DNA from: VAZQ01 sp034669045
GTDB lineage: Bacteria; Pseudomonadota; Alphaproteobacteria; Rhizobiales; Xanthobacteraceae
NCBI GenBank assembly: GCA_034669045.1
Contig: JAXDOD010000168.1
Coordinates: 1 to 64,000, forward strand
DNA length: 64,000 bases
Direction of reading: 5' to 3'
The notes under the pieces are model-generated. The model was not told the DNA's origin and ran no database searches. It saw only the letters and a program-made list of their open reading frames with translations. Made by a program: the position numbers and the translations under genes. Below are positions 8,873 to 17,733 of this stretch, piece after piece (the stretch's first letter is position 1; every line of letters starts with the position of its first letter).

Positions 8873-10909
8873 TCACGCGCCTCCGACCTTGATGATGAGC
8901 TCGCCCGATGGCGCGACCCGGCAGTCGTCCTTGCGGAACAGCACCGTCGTGGTGCCGAGCTCCTGCACGATCGCGGGACCGGTGATGCGCGCGCCCGCCG
9001 CGAGCGCGTCGCGCTGATACACCGGGCAGCGCACCGGCTTCTTCGCATCGGAGAAATAGACCTCGCGCTGGCGTGCGGGCATCGCTGCGCGCGCCTTGCC
9101 GAGCCGCGGGAAACGCAGCTTGGCGCGCTTGCCGATGATGCCGAGCCGCATGTTGACCATCTCGACCGGCTCGTCCGCGGAATGGTGGGCGTAGCGATGC
9201 TCATAGAGCTTGTCGAAGGCGGTGCGGATGGCCTGGCGGTTGCCGGCCTTGAGTTGCGCGACCGTGACCGGCACCGACAGCGTGAACTCCTGGCCGACGT
9301 AGCGCAGATCAAGCTGGATCTGCTCCCCGGCGCCGCGAGTATGGCGCAGACTCGCGCGTGCCTCGGCGCGCATGTCCTCGTAGACGTTCACAAGCTCGGA
9401 GAAGTCGATGCTGGCGAGATCGGAGTAATAGGTCCGGATGAAGTCGTGGCGCTCGTCGGCGACCAGCATGCCGAGCGCGGAGAAATGCGAGGGAAACAGC
9501 GGCACGATCACGGTCGGGATGTGGAGCTCGCGCGCGATCGCGATCACGTGCAAGGGTCCCGCGCCGCCGGAGGCGACGAGCGCGAAGTCGCGCGGGTCGT
9601 AGCCCTTCTCGACCGACACTTCGCGCACCGCAAGCGACATCTTCGAGATCGCGATCTCGACGATCGCCTGCGCGGCCGCCACCGTCTCCATCTTCAGGGG
9701 CTTGCCGATCTTCTCGGCAATGCCGCGGGCCGCGCCGGGTGCGTCGAGCTTCATGGCCCCGCCGAGGAAATTGTCCGGGTCGAGCCGGCCCAGCACCACA
9801 TTGGCGTCGGTGATGGTGGGCTCGGTGCCGCCGCCCATGTAGCAGATCGGACCCGGGTCGGCGCCCGCGCTCTGCGGCCCGACCTTGAGGGCACCGATGT
9901 CGTCGATCCAGGCGATCGAGCCGCCGCCGGCGCCCACCTCCACCACGTCGATCATCGGCAGCATCACCGGGTGTCCGGAGGCATAGCCGCCGACGTAATA
10001 GCCGGGCGCCAGCGTCGGCTCGCCGTCGCGCACCAGGCTCGCCTTGGCGGTGGTGCCGCCCATGTCGAAGGAGATCACGTTTTGCAAGCCCAGCGCCAGC
10101 CCGACCTGCGCCGAGGCGATGATGCCGCCCACCGGACCCGATTCCATCATGGCGACCGGCCGCTCGGTCGCGACCTCCGGCGGCATCACGCCGCCGTTCG
10201 AGCGCATGATCGAGAGATTGCCGCGAAAGCCGACCTCGCCCAGGCTCGACTTGAGGTTCTTCACGTAGCCGCCGACCTTCGGTCCGATATAGGCGTTCAC
10301 CACCGTGGTCGACATGCGCTCGAACTCGCGATACTCGCGCAGGATCTCGTGCGAGAGCGAGAGGTATACGTCGGGCAGCGCCTTGCGGATCATGTCGCCG
10401 GCGATGCGTTCGTGCGCGGGATCGACATAGCTGTGCAGGAAGCAGACCGCCACCGCCTCGACGCCTTCCTCGGCGAGCGCGCGGCAGGCGTCCTCGACCG
10501 AAGCGCGCTGCAGCGGCTGGTGCACCTCGCCGGAGGAGAGCAGGCGCTCCTCGACCTCGCGCGTGCGCCGCCGCGACACCAGCGGGGTGTGCTTGCGGAA
10601 CAGGAGATTGTAGGCCTCGGGCCGGTTGCCGCGACCGATGATGTAGACGTCGCGGGTGCCGCGGGTGACCAGCAGGCCGGTCTTGGCGCCCTTGCGTTCG
10701 ATCAGCGTATTGATCGCGATGGTCGAGCCGTGGATCAGCTCGTCGATGGCGGCGGCCGCGAGGCCGCTCTTGTGCAGGCAGTCGATGATCCCCTGCACGA
10801 GCTGTGCGGGCGTCGTCAGGCTCTTGGCCTGTACGAAGGTCTGCGACGCCTCGTCGAAGCCGAGGAGGTCGGTAAACGTACCGCCGATGTCGATGGCGAC
10901 GACGAGCAC
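8873..10909 (-). CDS. hyuA: Hydantoinase A / N-methylhydantoinase ATP-binding subunit
   Basis: 678 residues. It opens with the actin-like phosphate loop MLVVAIDIGGTFTDLLGFD, followed by HGSTIAINTLIERKGAKTGL, RGNRPEAYNLLFRKHTPL, the second nucleotide motif DMGGTTAKASLV, GGGSIAWID, and GGAGPLHVIAIARELHIP. These define the HyuA family (5-oxoprolinase alpha domain, acetone/acetophenone carboxylase beta subunit). With HyuB it should couple ATP hydrolysis to opening or carboxylation of a cyclic amide or ketone in the cytoplasm. It is first in a minus-strand unit with hyuB, the Pht5-like gene and two M24 proteins, and divergent from a second hyuA. Confidence 0.92.
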   Translation of the reverse strand: MLVVAIDIGGTFTDLLGFDEASQTFVQAKSLTTPAQLVQGIIDCLHKSGLAAAAIDELIHGSTIAINTLIERKGAKTGLLVTRGTRDVYIIGRGNRPEAYNLLFRKHTPLVSRRRTREVEERLLSSGEVHQPLQRASVEDACRALAEEGVEAVAVCFLHSYVDPAHERIAGDMIRKALPDVYLSLSHEILREYREFERMSTTVVNAYIGPKVGGYVKNLKSSLGEVGFRGNLSIMRSNGGVMPPEVATERPVAMMESGPVGGIIASAQVGLALGLQNVISFDMGGTTAKASLVRDGEPTLAPGYYVGGYASGHPVMLPMIDVVEVGAGGGSIAWIDDIGALKVGPQSAGADPGPICYMGGGTEPTITDANVVLGRLDPDNFLGGAMKLDAPGAARGIAEKIGKPLKMETVAAAQAIVEIAISKMSLAVREVSVEKGYDPRDFALVASGGAGPLHVIAIARELHIPTVIVPLFPSHFSALGMLVADERHDFIRTYYSDLASIDFSELVNVYEDMRAEARASLRHTRGAGEQIQLDLRYVGQEFTLSVPVTVAQLKAGNRQAIRTAFDKLYEHRYAHHSADEPVEMVNMRLGIIGKRAKLRFPRLGKARAAMPARQREVYFSDAKKPVRCPVYQRDALAAGARITGPAIVQELGTTTVLFRKDDCRVAPSGELIIKVGGA

Positions 10910-11055
10910 GCGGGCGCTCCCGGAGCGGTCAGGTCCGTTTCGTGGTCCGTTTCTTGGCAGCTTGGGAGGAGCCCCAGGCGGGCAAACGGCTTGGCGGGTT
11001 TAATAAATGAAGCGGGCGTGCCCGTCGAATCGCAAATGGGGGCGGCGAGCCCTCT

Positions 11056-11199
11056 CCGTCATTCTCGGGACGGCGCGCAACGCCGGGGCCCCGAATCCAC
11101 AACCACCAGCTTTTCAATGGGGCAGTGCCGTGCGAATACGGCCGACCCGGTGATTTATGGATTCCGGCCTCGCGGGCTTCCCCGCGTCCGGGATGACGG
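11056..11199. repeat. Palindromic intergenic repeat pair between divergent hyuA genes
   Basis: CCGTCATTCTCGGGACGG at 11056-11073 and TCCGGGATGACGG at 11187-11199 are near-inverted copies, each associated with further GC-rich palindromic sequence (CCGGGGCCCCG; CTCGCGGGCTTCCCCGCG). Similar elements recur at 42361-42410 and 50318-50355. The second half runs to within 6 bp of the chosen hyuA2 start and contains a spurious upstream ATG at 11157. Confidence 0.55.
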
Positions 11200-11204
11200 A
11201 GAAC

Positions 11205-13304
11205 ATGGCGCGAGCAACCAAGCGGAAACGTGTGAAAGCGCGCCCGCACCTGCGGCTCGCGGCCGATATCGGCGGCACGTTCACCGACATCGCGGTGTTC
11301 GACGACCACAGCGGCGCGCTCACCTTCGGCAAGGTGCTGTCGACGCCGCAGCGCCTGGTCGAGGGCATCAACAAGGGCGTCGCCAAGGCGGGCAGCGATT
11401 ACCGCTCGGCCGGGCTGTTCCTCCATGGCTCGACGGTGGCGATCAACGCCATCCTCGAGCGCACCGGTGCGCGGACCGCGCTGCTGATCACCGAAGGTTT
11501 CCGCGACATCTACGAGATCGGCCGCATCAACCGGCCGGACGCCTACAACCTGTTCTTCCGCAAGCACGTACCGCTGGTGGAGCGGGCGCTGCGCTTCGAG
11601 GTGAAGGAGCGCATCCTTGCCGACGGCGAGGTCGAGACGGCGCTCGACGAGGCGGAGATCGCGGCGCTCGGCGTCGAGCTGGAGCAGCGCGGGATGGAGG
11701 CCTGCGCGATCCTGTTCCTCAACTGCTATGCCAAGGCCGACCACGAGGCGCGCGCCAAGGCGATCCTGGAGGCGAACCACCCGACCATGTTCGTCTCGGC
11801 CTCGCACGAATTGTCGCAGGAATACCGCGAGTTCGAGCGCTGCTCGACCGTGGTCGCCAATGCCTATATCGGGCCGAAAGTGCGCCGCTACCTGGGCGAG
11901 ATCGCCGAGCACATCCGCCGCGAGGGATTCGACGGCTCGTTCCTCATCGTGCAGTCGACCGGCGGCCTCTACGAGGCCAAGCAGGCGCAGAGCCAGTGCG
12001 TGCGGATGCTGGAATCGGGGCCGGCCGCCGGCGTCATCGGCACCCAGGCGCTCTGCCGGACGCTGCGCATCGACAATGCCATCGCCTTCGACATGGGCGG
12101 CACCACCGCCAAGGCCGGCGTCATCTACCAGGGCGAGGCGCTGACCACGGGCGCGGCGCTGATCGGCGGCTACGACCAGGCCTTGCCGGTGCAGATCGCC
12201 ATGATGGACATCTTCGAGGTCGGCACCGGCGGCGGCTCGATCGCGCGCGTCGAGGAGGGCGGCTTGCGGGTCGGGCCGCAGAGCGCGGGGGCTGTGCCAG
12301 GGCCCGCCTGCTATGGGCTCGGCGGCAGCGAGCCCACGGTCACCGACGCCAACCTCGTGCTCGGCCGGCTCGGCGCCGACCGCTTCCTCGGCGGCGACAT
12401 GCCGCTCGACGTGAAAGCGGCCGAACGCGCCATCGCGCGCGTGGCAAAGCCGCTCGGCCTGGACGTCACGGCGGCGGCCGACGGCATCCTGCGCATCGCC
12501 GCCACCACGATGTCCTATGCGGTCAAGGGCGTCACCACCGAGCGGGGCTTCGACGCCGGCGATTTCGCGCTCGTCGCCTATGGCGGCGCCGGACCCTTGC
12601 ACGCCCTGGCGGTCGCGCGCGAGATCGGCATCCGCAAGGTGATCATCCCGGCGGCGCCGGGCGTGTTCTCGGCCTTCGGCATGCTGTTTTCGGACCTGCG
12701 CTATGATTTCGTGCGCACGTGGCTGACGCGGCTCGAGGAGGCGTCGTTTGAGCGGATCGAAAAGGTCTATCGCGCGCTCGAACGGCAAGGCCGCCAGGCG
12801 ATTGCCGCAACGTCCGTGAAGCCGCGGGCGATCACGGTCAAGCGCGCCGCCGACATGCGCTATGTCGGGCAGGAGCACGCGGTCACGGTCGAGCTGCCGC
12901 ACGCGGTGTTCGCCAAGCGCGACCGCAACGCGATCAAGCGCGCCTTCGACGCGATGCACGAACTGCGCTACGGCACCTCGGCGCCGCAGGAACGCGCCGA
13001 GATCGTCAGCCTGCGCTCGACCGTCAGCGGCGAGATGCGCAAGCCGCCGCAGGGCAAGATCAAGCGCGGGCGTGGTACGCCGGTCGCGGCGGCGGCGAGC
13101 GGCACGCGGCCGGTGTTCTTCAGCCAGTCCGGCGGGTTTCGCGCCGCGGCGACGTTTCGGCGCCCGGCGCTGCTCGCGGGCAACCGGATCAGGGGACCGG
13201 CGCTGATCGAGGAACACGCCTCGACCACGGTGCTGATGCCGGGCGACCGCTGCGAGGTCGATGCCTACGGCAACCTGGTGATCGCGGTCGACGGCGCCCG
13301 CTGA
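11205..13304 (+). CDS. hyuA: Second hydantoinase A subunit (HyuA paralogue)
   Basis: 699 residues from the ATG at 11205 (MARATKRKRVKARPHLRLA), after ACGGAGAAC. The earlier ATG at 11157 lies in repeat DNA. The nucleotide motifs are AADIGGTFTDIAVFDDHSG, DMGGTTAKAGVIYQG and YGGAGPLHALAVAREIGI. Internal blocks (HGSTVAINAILERTGART; INRPDAYNLFFRKHVPLVE; SHELSQEYREFERCSTVVAN) parallel those of the hyuA at 8873-10909, so the two are paralogues within one family. It has no hyuB on its own strand; it may share the divergent HyuB or act with an unlinked one. The end of the gene is 63 bp from the convergent CPCC protein. Confidence 0.9.
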   Translation: MARATKRKRVKARPHLRLAADIGGTFTDIAVFDDHSGALTFGKVLSTPQRLVEGINKGVAKAGSDYRSAGLFLHGSTVAINAILERTGARTALLITEGFRDIYEIGRINRPDAYNLFFRKHVPLVERALRFEVKERILADGEVETALDEAEIAALGVELEQRGMEACAILFLNCYAKADHEARAKAILEANHPTMFVSASHELSQEYREFERCSTVVANAYIGPKVRRYLGEIAEHIRREGFDGSFLIVQSTGGLYEAKQAQSQCVRMLESGPAAGVIGTQALCRTLRIDNAIAFDMGGTTAKAGVIYQGEALTTGAALIGGYDQALPVQIAMMDIFEVGTGGGSIARVEEGGLRVGPQSAGAVPGPACYGLGGSEPTVTDANLVLGRLGADRFLGGDMPLDVKAAERAIARVAKPLGLDVTAAADGILRIAATTMSYAVKGVTTERGFDAGDFALVAYGGAGPLHALAVAREIGIRKVIIPAAPGVFSAFGMLFSDLRYDFVRTWLTRLEEASFERIEKVYRALERQGRQAIAATSVKPRAITVKRAADMRYVGQEHAVTVELPHAVFAKRDRNAIKRAFDAMHELRYGTSAPQERAEIVSLRSTVSGEMRKPPQGKIKRGRGTPVAAAASGTRPVFFSQSGGFRAAATFRRPALLAGNRIRGPALIEEHASTTVLMPGDRCEVDAYGNLVIAVDGAR

Positions 13305-13367
13305 CCCTCGTTGTAGCTCGGGTCGAGTTCTCTGCGCCGCCTCGGCATGAGGCTGAGAGCGAGAGAG

Positions 13368-13664
13368 CTACCTTCGCCGCTTGAGCTTCGCGGTCAATGA
13401 GAGACCGCCGGCGCCGCAGCATGGGCAGCTCATGGCGATGAGGATGTTCTGCTTCTCCTCGTGCGAGATGTCGGCGCGATCGAGCATGGTCATCGCCTGG
13501 GTCTGGAAAAGCGCGTGCAGGGAAAAATCGCCGGTGTGGGATTGTCCGTCCTCAGCCGATGGTTTCGCTGCATTGTTGATGAGGTCAGGCGGCGGCGGCG
13601 GCGCGGATGCGACCCGCTCGTGCGGCGCTTTCGTTTCGGTCACGCGCTTGCGAAAGCTTTTCAT
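13368..13664 (-). CDS. Small protein with C-terminal CPCC motif, unknown function
   Basis: 98 residues. A proline-rich segment (ASAPPPPPDLINN) is followed by a helix-forming stretch (HALFQTQAMTMLDRADISHEEKQNILIAM) and a terminal SCPCCGAGGLSLTAKLKRRR. The CxCC cluster could bind zinc or a metal cofactor. It begins 9 bp after the stop of the hydroxyacid dehydrogenase on the same strand, so it is probably co-transcribed. No function can be assigned; the lysine/arginine-rich tail and small size suit a nucleic-acid-associated or regulatory role, but that is conjecture. Confidence 0.65.
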   Translation of the reverse strand: MKSFRKRVTETKAPHERVASAPPPPPDLINNAAKPSAEDGQSHTGDFSLHALFQTQAMTMLDRADISHEEKQNILIAMSCPCCGAGGLSLTAKLKRRR

Positions 13665-13673
13665 CGCGGCCCG

Positions 13674-14627
13674 CTATTTCCGGACGACGTTGATCATAGC
13701 GCCGATGTCGCCGCGCAGGAAGCACGCCATGTTGTGCTCAATGGCGGGGAGCGCGCGCTCCGCATAGACGTCGCAGAAGCCGCCGAGATGCGGGGTGATG
13801 ATGAGGTTCTTGGTGGTCCAGAGCGGGCTGTCGGCGGGCAGCGGCTCCTCGTGGAACACGTCGAGCGCGGCGCCCGCGATCCGCCCGCTGTCGAGTGCCG
13901 CCACCAGCGCGGTCTCGTCGACGATGCCGCCGCGCGCAAAGTTGATGAAATAGCTCGTGGGCTTCATGGCGGCGAACTCGCGCGCGCCGATCAGCCCGCG
14001 GGTGTCCGGCGCATAGGGCACCAGCAGCACCAGATAGTCGAGCGTGCCGGCGACCGCGAGAAACTCGCCGCGCAGATACATGCGCTCGAAGCCGGCGACC
14101 TCGCGCCGCGTCGAACCAAAGCCGACCACCGTCATGCCGAGCGCCTTGCAGCGCGGCGCCAGCGCCTCCGCGATCAGGCCGACGCCGAAGATGCCGACGG
14201 TCTTGCGGTCGACCAGTTTGAGCGGCCAGCGCGTCCAGCTCCGCTGGTCCTGGCAGCGCAGGCTGTCGGGCAGCCGGCGGCTGAGCGCCAGCATCGCCAG
14301 GATGGCGGCCTCCGACACCGGCTCGCCGTGGATGCCGCGGATGTTGGTGATGACCACGTCGGGGCGGAGCGACGGCTGGTCGATCACGCCGTCGACGCCG
14401 GTGCCGAGCGCCTGCACCCATTTGAGCGCGCCGGCGTCGTGCAGCACCTCGTCCTTCATCATCGGGCCGAAGGTGATGAGCACGTCGGCGTCGCGCATGA
14501 ACGGCGGCGCCTTCGCGTAGTGATCGACGACATCGATGTGCAGTCCGGGAAACCGCTGCGCCAGGCGCGACGCGTAGACATCGCGCACGTCCTTCGGCAG
14601 CGTGAGCAGGATGAGCAGGCGGGGCAT
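13674..14627 (-). CDS. D-isomer-specific 2-hydroxyacid dehydrogenase
   Basis: 317 residues. The NAD-binding domain has KTVGIFGVGLIAEALAPRCK, where the third Gly of the usual GxGxxG is Ala/Glu-like. The catalytic triad of the family is visible: Arg in NFARGGIVDE, Glu in FHEEPLPADSPLW and His in ITPHLGGFCD. It should interconvert a 2-oxoacid and a D-2-hydroxyacid with NAD(P)H in the cytoplasm; the closest general type is the phosphoglycerate/hydroxypyruvate/glyoxylate reductase group. It lies 173 bp downstream of the molybdenum hydroxylase genes and just upstream of the CPCC protein. Confidence 0.9.
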   Translation of the reverse strand: MPRLLILLTLPKDVRDVYASRLAQRFPGLHIDVVDHYAKAPPFMRDADVLITFGPMMKDEVLHDAGALKWVQALGTGVDGVIDQPSLRPDVVITNIRGIHGEPVSEAAILAMLALSRRLPDSLRCQDQRSWTRWPLKLVDRKTVGIFGVGLIAEALAPRCKALGMTVVGFGSTRREVAGFERMYLRGEFLAVAGTLDYLVLLVPYAPDTRGLIGAREFAAMKPTSYFINFARGGIVDETALVAALDSGRIAGAALDVFHEEPLPADSPLWTTKNLIITPHLGGFCDVYAERALPAIEHNMACFLRGDIGAMINVVRK

Positions 14628-14800
14628 CGATCGTCTTCCCGTTCAGCCTTGATTCGTGCGGCGCCTGCAAATTTGAAATTGAGCGCAATTCGTGCCGCGA
14701 GTCCCACCCTCCGCCCCAGGGGAGGGTGGCGCGAGCGTGCGCGAAGCCTATCCCGTGGTGACCGGGATGAGGCCGATCGGGAGCCGCGTGGACGCCGGCT

Positions 14801-17062
14801 CTATGCCATCCCGGCCTTCAGCCGCTCCGGCGTGAACGGCGCCTGGCGCAGCCGGATCCCGGTCGCGTCGAAGATCGCGTTGGCGATGGCGGCGGCGGTC
14901 GGGCGCGAGGACCCTTCGCCGGCGCCGGTCGGCGCGATGTCCGGACGGTCGATCAGGATGATGTCGATCGTCTCCGGCGCATCCGCCATGTCGACGGTCG
15001 GATAGGTCTTCCAGTCGACGCTGGTGACGGCCTTGTCGTCGAACTTCACCTCTTCCCAGATCGCGCGGCTCGTGCTCTGCACGATGTTGCCTTCGATGGT
15101 GAGGCGCACGAGATCGGGCGCGATGATCTGGCCGCAGTCATGCGCCACCGTGAAGCGCCGGGCCCACACCTTGCCGGTCGTGCGGTTCACCTCGACGTCG
15201 GCGACGATGGCGACGCTGGTGCCGCCGCGCGAGGCGTAGGCGATGCCTTGCCCGACATAGACGTCGCCGTTCACCTGCTTGCGCGCGCCCACGCGCGGCT
15301 TCCATCCGGTCTTCTCCGCCACCGCCTTGATCACCGCGATGTCGCGCATGTTCGTGAGATGACGCAGGCGGAACTCGACCGGATCGGTCCCGGTCGCGAG
15401 CGCAATCTCGTCCATGAAGGACTCGACCGCGAAGTGCGTCTGCGGTCCGCCCGGATCGCGCAGATGCGCGCTGCGCAGCGGCGAGGCGCGGTCGAGCAGC
15501 GGCGGAATGGTCGACGACGCCTTGCGCATCGCGGAAAAGCCGTAGGATTCGCCCGGCGGTCCGAACAGATGAACCGGCTTGAGCGGCCAATCCATGAGCT
15601 GTCCGGCGAGCGTATGCTCGGGCGAGCCTTCGTTGTTGAGCGTGTCGCGCTTGGAGAACGCCTTGGTCTCGAAGTGCCACGCGGTCACCTTGCCGTCCTT
15701 GTCGATGGCGGCGCGGGCGACGTGGATGGAGGCGGGAGCCTTGGGATCCCAGCCGGTGCCCTCGTGTCGCATGCCCTGGACGCGCACCGGCTTGCCGACC
15801 GCCTTCGACAGCACGGCGGCGTCCATCGCGGCGTCGCCGGCGTCGTTGCGGCCGTAGGAGCCCGGGCCGATCATCTGGACGGCTTTCACCTTCTCGACCG
15901 GGAGATCGAGCATCTTGGCGACGCCCTCGGCGCAGTAATGCGCCTTCTGCGAGCCGGTCCACACGGTTGCTCCGCCGTCGCGCACGTCGGCGACGCCGCA
16001 GGCCGGCGCCATGCCGGCATGCGACTGGAACGGCCATTCATAGGTCGCCTCGATGACCTTGGCCGCGCCCGCAAACGCCTGGTCGACGTCGCCGACATTG
16101 ACCTCCTGGTCGCGCTTGACCACCGGTGCCTTGCGGATGTGGTCGTAAAGGCCGGCGTGCCCCGGGAAGGCGGGCTTGGATTGCGACCAGGTGATCTTCA
16201 GCCTGGTCGAGGCCCTGATGGCGTCCCATTCCTTCGGCGCCACCACGCCGACGAAACCCTTCTGCCAGACGACCTTCACGCCCGGGATGTCCTTCACGGA
16301 CGCTTCGTCGATGGCGGTCGGCACCGCGCCCGCGACCGGCGGCCGGATCATGCGCCCGTGCAGCATCCCGGGCACCTTGACGTCCACCATGTATTCGAGC
16401 GTGCCGAGCACCTTCGGCGGCACGTCGCGCCGCCGGGTGCCGGCCTTGCCGACGGTCTTGTACTCGCTCGGCGACTTCGGCTTGGCTTTCGCCTTGATGG
16501 CGAGATCGTTGCCGACCTGCTTGTTCCACTCGAGCTGATGATCGAAGTATTGTCCCCCGATCAGCTCGCCATAGGACACCTTCTTGCCTGGGTCGTTCCG
16601 GTCGCTGACGACGCCGTCGTTGACCGTGAGCCGGTCCGCCGGCAGGCGAAGCCGCTCGGCCGCCATGTCGACGAGCACGCGCCGCGCTTCGGCGGCGGCC
16701 GTGCGCATTACCGCGCCGCCGCGGAAGATACCGGTCGAGCCCGAGGCGCCGCCCATGTTGATGGTGACGTCGCTGTGGCCCTGCACCATGCTCACGCGCT
16801 CCGGCGGCAGGTCGAGCTCCTCGGCGATCATCTTGATCCAGCCGATGTCGGTGCCCTGGCCCATGTCGACCTTGCCGATCCAGCCGACCGCGCTGCCGTC
16901 CTGGTTGATGCTGATGTAGGTGGCGAGCTGCTCGCCCTTGAGCGGCAGGCGGGAAGCCTGCGTGGCGGCCGCGGCCCGTGCCGCGATGCCCGGCAGTGCG
17001 ACCGAGACCGTGAGCGCGCCGGCGCCGGCAATGAGTTCGCGGCGATTGATGTTCAGGTTCAT
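14801..17062 (-). CDS. Molybdopterin-binding subunit of an isoquinoline 1-oxidoreductase-type hydroxylase
   Basis: 753 residues from the ATG at 17062, preceded by GGGAGG. The N-terminus is a Tat signal (NINRRELIAGAGALTVSVAL). The protein has the IorB layout with duplicated aldehyde-oxidase-type domains: GKVDMGQGTDIGWIKMIAEE, QGHSDVTINMGGASGST, the molybdopterin segment GPGSYGRNDAGDAAMDAA, HLRDPGGPQTHFAVESFMDE, and the C-terminal PTGAGEGSSRPTAAAIANAI holding the catalytic Glu. It forms a complex with the 2Fe-2S subunit encoded 11 bp upstream; FAD is not used by this subgroup, and electrons pass to a cytochrome or quinone. The likely role is periplasmic hydroxylation of an N-heteroaromatic or aldehyde. 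The substrate is unknown. Confidence 0.9.
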   Translation of the reverse strand: MNLNINRRELIAGAGALTVSVALPGIAARAAAATQASRLPLKGEQLATYISINQDGSAVGWIGKVDMGQGTDIGWIKMIAEELDLPPERVSMVQGHSDVTINMGGASGSTGIFRGGAVMRTAAAEARRVLVDMAAERLRLPADRLTVNDGVVSDRNDPGKKVSYGELIGGQYFDHQLEWNKQVGNDLAIKAKAKPKSPSEYKTVGKAGTRRRDVPPKVLGTLEYMVDVKVPGMLHGRMIRPPVAGAVPTAIDEASVKDIPGVKVVWQKGFVGVVAPKEWDAIRASTRLKITWSQSKPAFPGHAGLYDHIRKAPVVKRDQEVNVGDVDQAFAGAAKVIEATYEWPFQSHAGMAPACGVADVRDGGATVWTGSQKAHYCAEGVAKMLDLPVEKVKAVQMIGPGSYGRNDAGDAAMDAAVLSKAVGKPVRVQGMRHEGTGWDPKAPASIHVARAAIDKDGKVTAWHFETKAFSKRDTLNNEGSPEHTLAGQLMDWPLKPVHLFGPPGESYGFSAMRKASSTIPPLLDRASPLRSAHLRDPGGPQTHFAVESFMDEIALATGTDPVEFRLRHLTNMRDIAVIKAVAEKTGWKPRVGARKQVNGDVYVGQGIAYASRGGTSVAIVADVEVNRTTGKVWARRFTVAHDCGQIIAPDLVRLTIEGNIVQSTSRAIWEEVKFDDKAVTSVDWKTYPTVDMADAPETIDIILIDRPDIAPTGAGEGSSRPTAAAIANAIFDATGIRLRQAPFTPERLKAGMA

Positions 17063-17073
17063 GGCGGCCTCCC

Positions 17074-17535
17074 TCAAGCCTGCGCCGCGCGCTTGACGGC
17101 GCGCAGCACGGCGGTGTGCGTCCCGCAGCGGCACTTGATGCCGGCGAGCCCTTCGCGGATCTGCGCTTCCGACGGATGCGGGTTCTTTTCGAGCAGGGCG
17201 ACCGAGGTCATGACCCAGCCGCTCAGGCAGTAGCCGCATTGCGGAACCTGTTCCTCGATGAAGGCGGCCTGCACCTTGTGCGGCTTCTCGGCGGTGCCGA
17301 TGCCGTCGAGGGTCACGATCTTGCGGCCCGCGACCGCATCGACCGGCAGCGCGCAGGAACGCACCGGCTCGCCGTTGAGCAGCACCGTGCAGGCGCCGCA
17401 CTGCGCCAGCCCGCAGCCGAAGCGCGGATTGCTCATCCCGAGATCGTCGCGCAAGGCGTAGAGCAGCGGCATGTCCGGCTCTGCTTCGATCGTGTGCGTG
17501 CGTCCGTTGACGTCGAGTTCGATGCGCTTGGCCAC
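17074..17535 (-). CDS. 2Fe-2S subunit of isoquinoline 1-oxidoreductase-type hydroxylase
   Basis: 153 residues, the usual size for IorA/CoxS proteins. The plant-type ferredoxin cluster uses C41, C46, C49 (FGCGLAQCGACT) and C61; the C-terminal helical cluster uses C100, C103 (CGYC) and C135, C137 (KCRCG). No signal peptide, so it would be carried out by the Tat signal of its partner. The gene is upstream of the molybdopterin subunit by 11 bp, which gives a two-gene operon. Confidence 0.93.
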   Translation of the reverse strand: MAKRIELDVNGRTHTIEAEPDMPLLYALRDDLGMSNPRFGCGLAQCGACTVLLNGEPVRSCALPVDAVAGRKIVTLDGIGTAEKPHKVQAAFIEEQVPQCGYCLSGWVMTSVALLEKNPHPSEAQIREGLAGIKCRCGTHTAVLRAVKRAAQA

Positions 17536-17654
17536 GTCATCCTCCTTGGCTTTGAGTCGAGGGCGCTGTTTGCCGTGGAATTGGTGCGGACTGGAAGAGC
17601 GTCTCCGCGAGACGCGAGACCCGCGCGATCCGGACGGGTCTCGATTGACCGAAT

Positions 17655-17733
17655 TCTAGAGCATCATGCGCCGCGCCGGGACCCGCCGCAAGGCCGGCAG
17701 GTTCCCTGCGCCCCGCGGCGGACCAAGCTCTAG
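17655..17733. repeat. Intergenic mosaic repeat remnant bounded by CTAGAGC/GCTCTAG
   Basis: CTAGAGC at 17656-17662 and its inverse GCTCTAG at 17727-17733 bound a GC-rich segment. The same CTAGAGC end opens the mosaic element at 4472. The right end overlaps the stop codon of the RidA-like gene. It probably forms a bidirectional terminator-like structure between this gene and the molybdenum hydroxylase operon. Confidence 0.5.

Noticed and set aside
8680..9312. N-terminal extension of HyuB through the intergenic repeat
   Set aside because: The open frame reads through repeat DNA and the antisense... region overlapping the end of hyuA; a good SD precedes the ATG at 8679.
8534..12706. A 1390-codon plus-strand open frame across the hyu region
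   Set aside because: It is antisense to hyuA and hyuB and out of frame with the second hyuA. Its composition is the reverse-strand shadow of GC-rich coding DNA, without motifs or an SD.
10929..13217. A 762-codon minus-strand open frame opposite the second hyuA
   Set aside because: It is the antisense shadow of a gene with clear actin-fold motifs; the product is Arg/Ala/Asp-rich with no recognisable domain.
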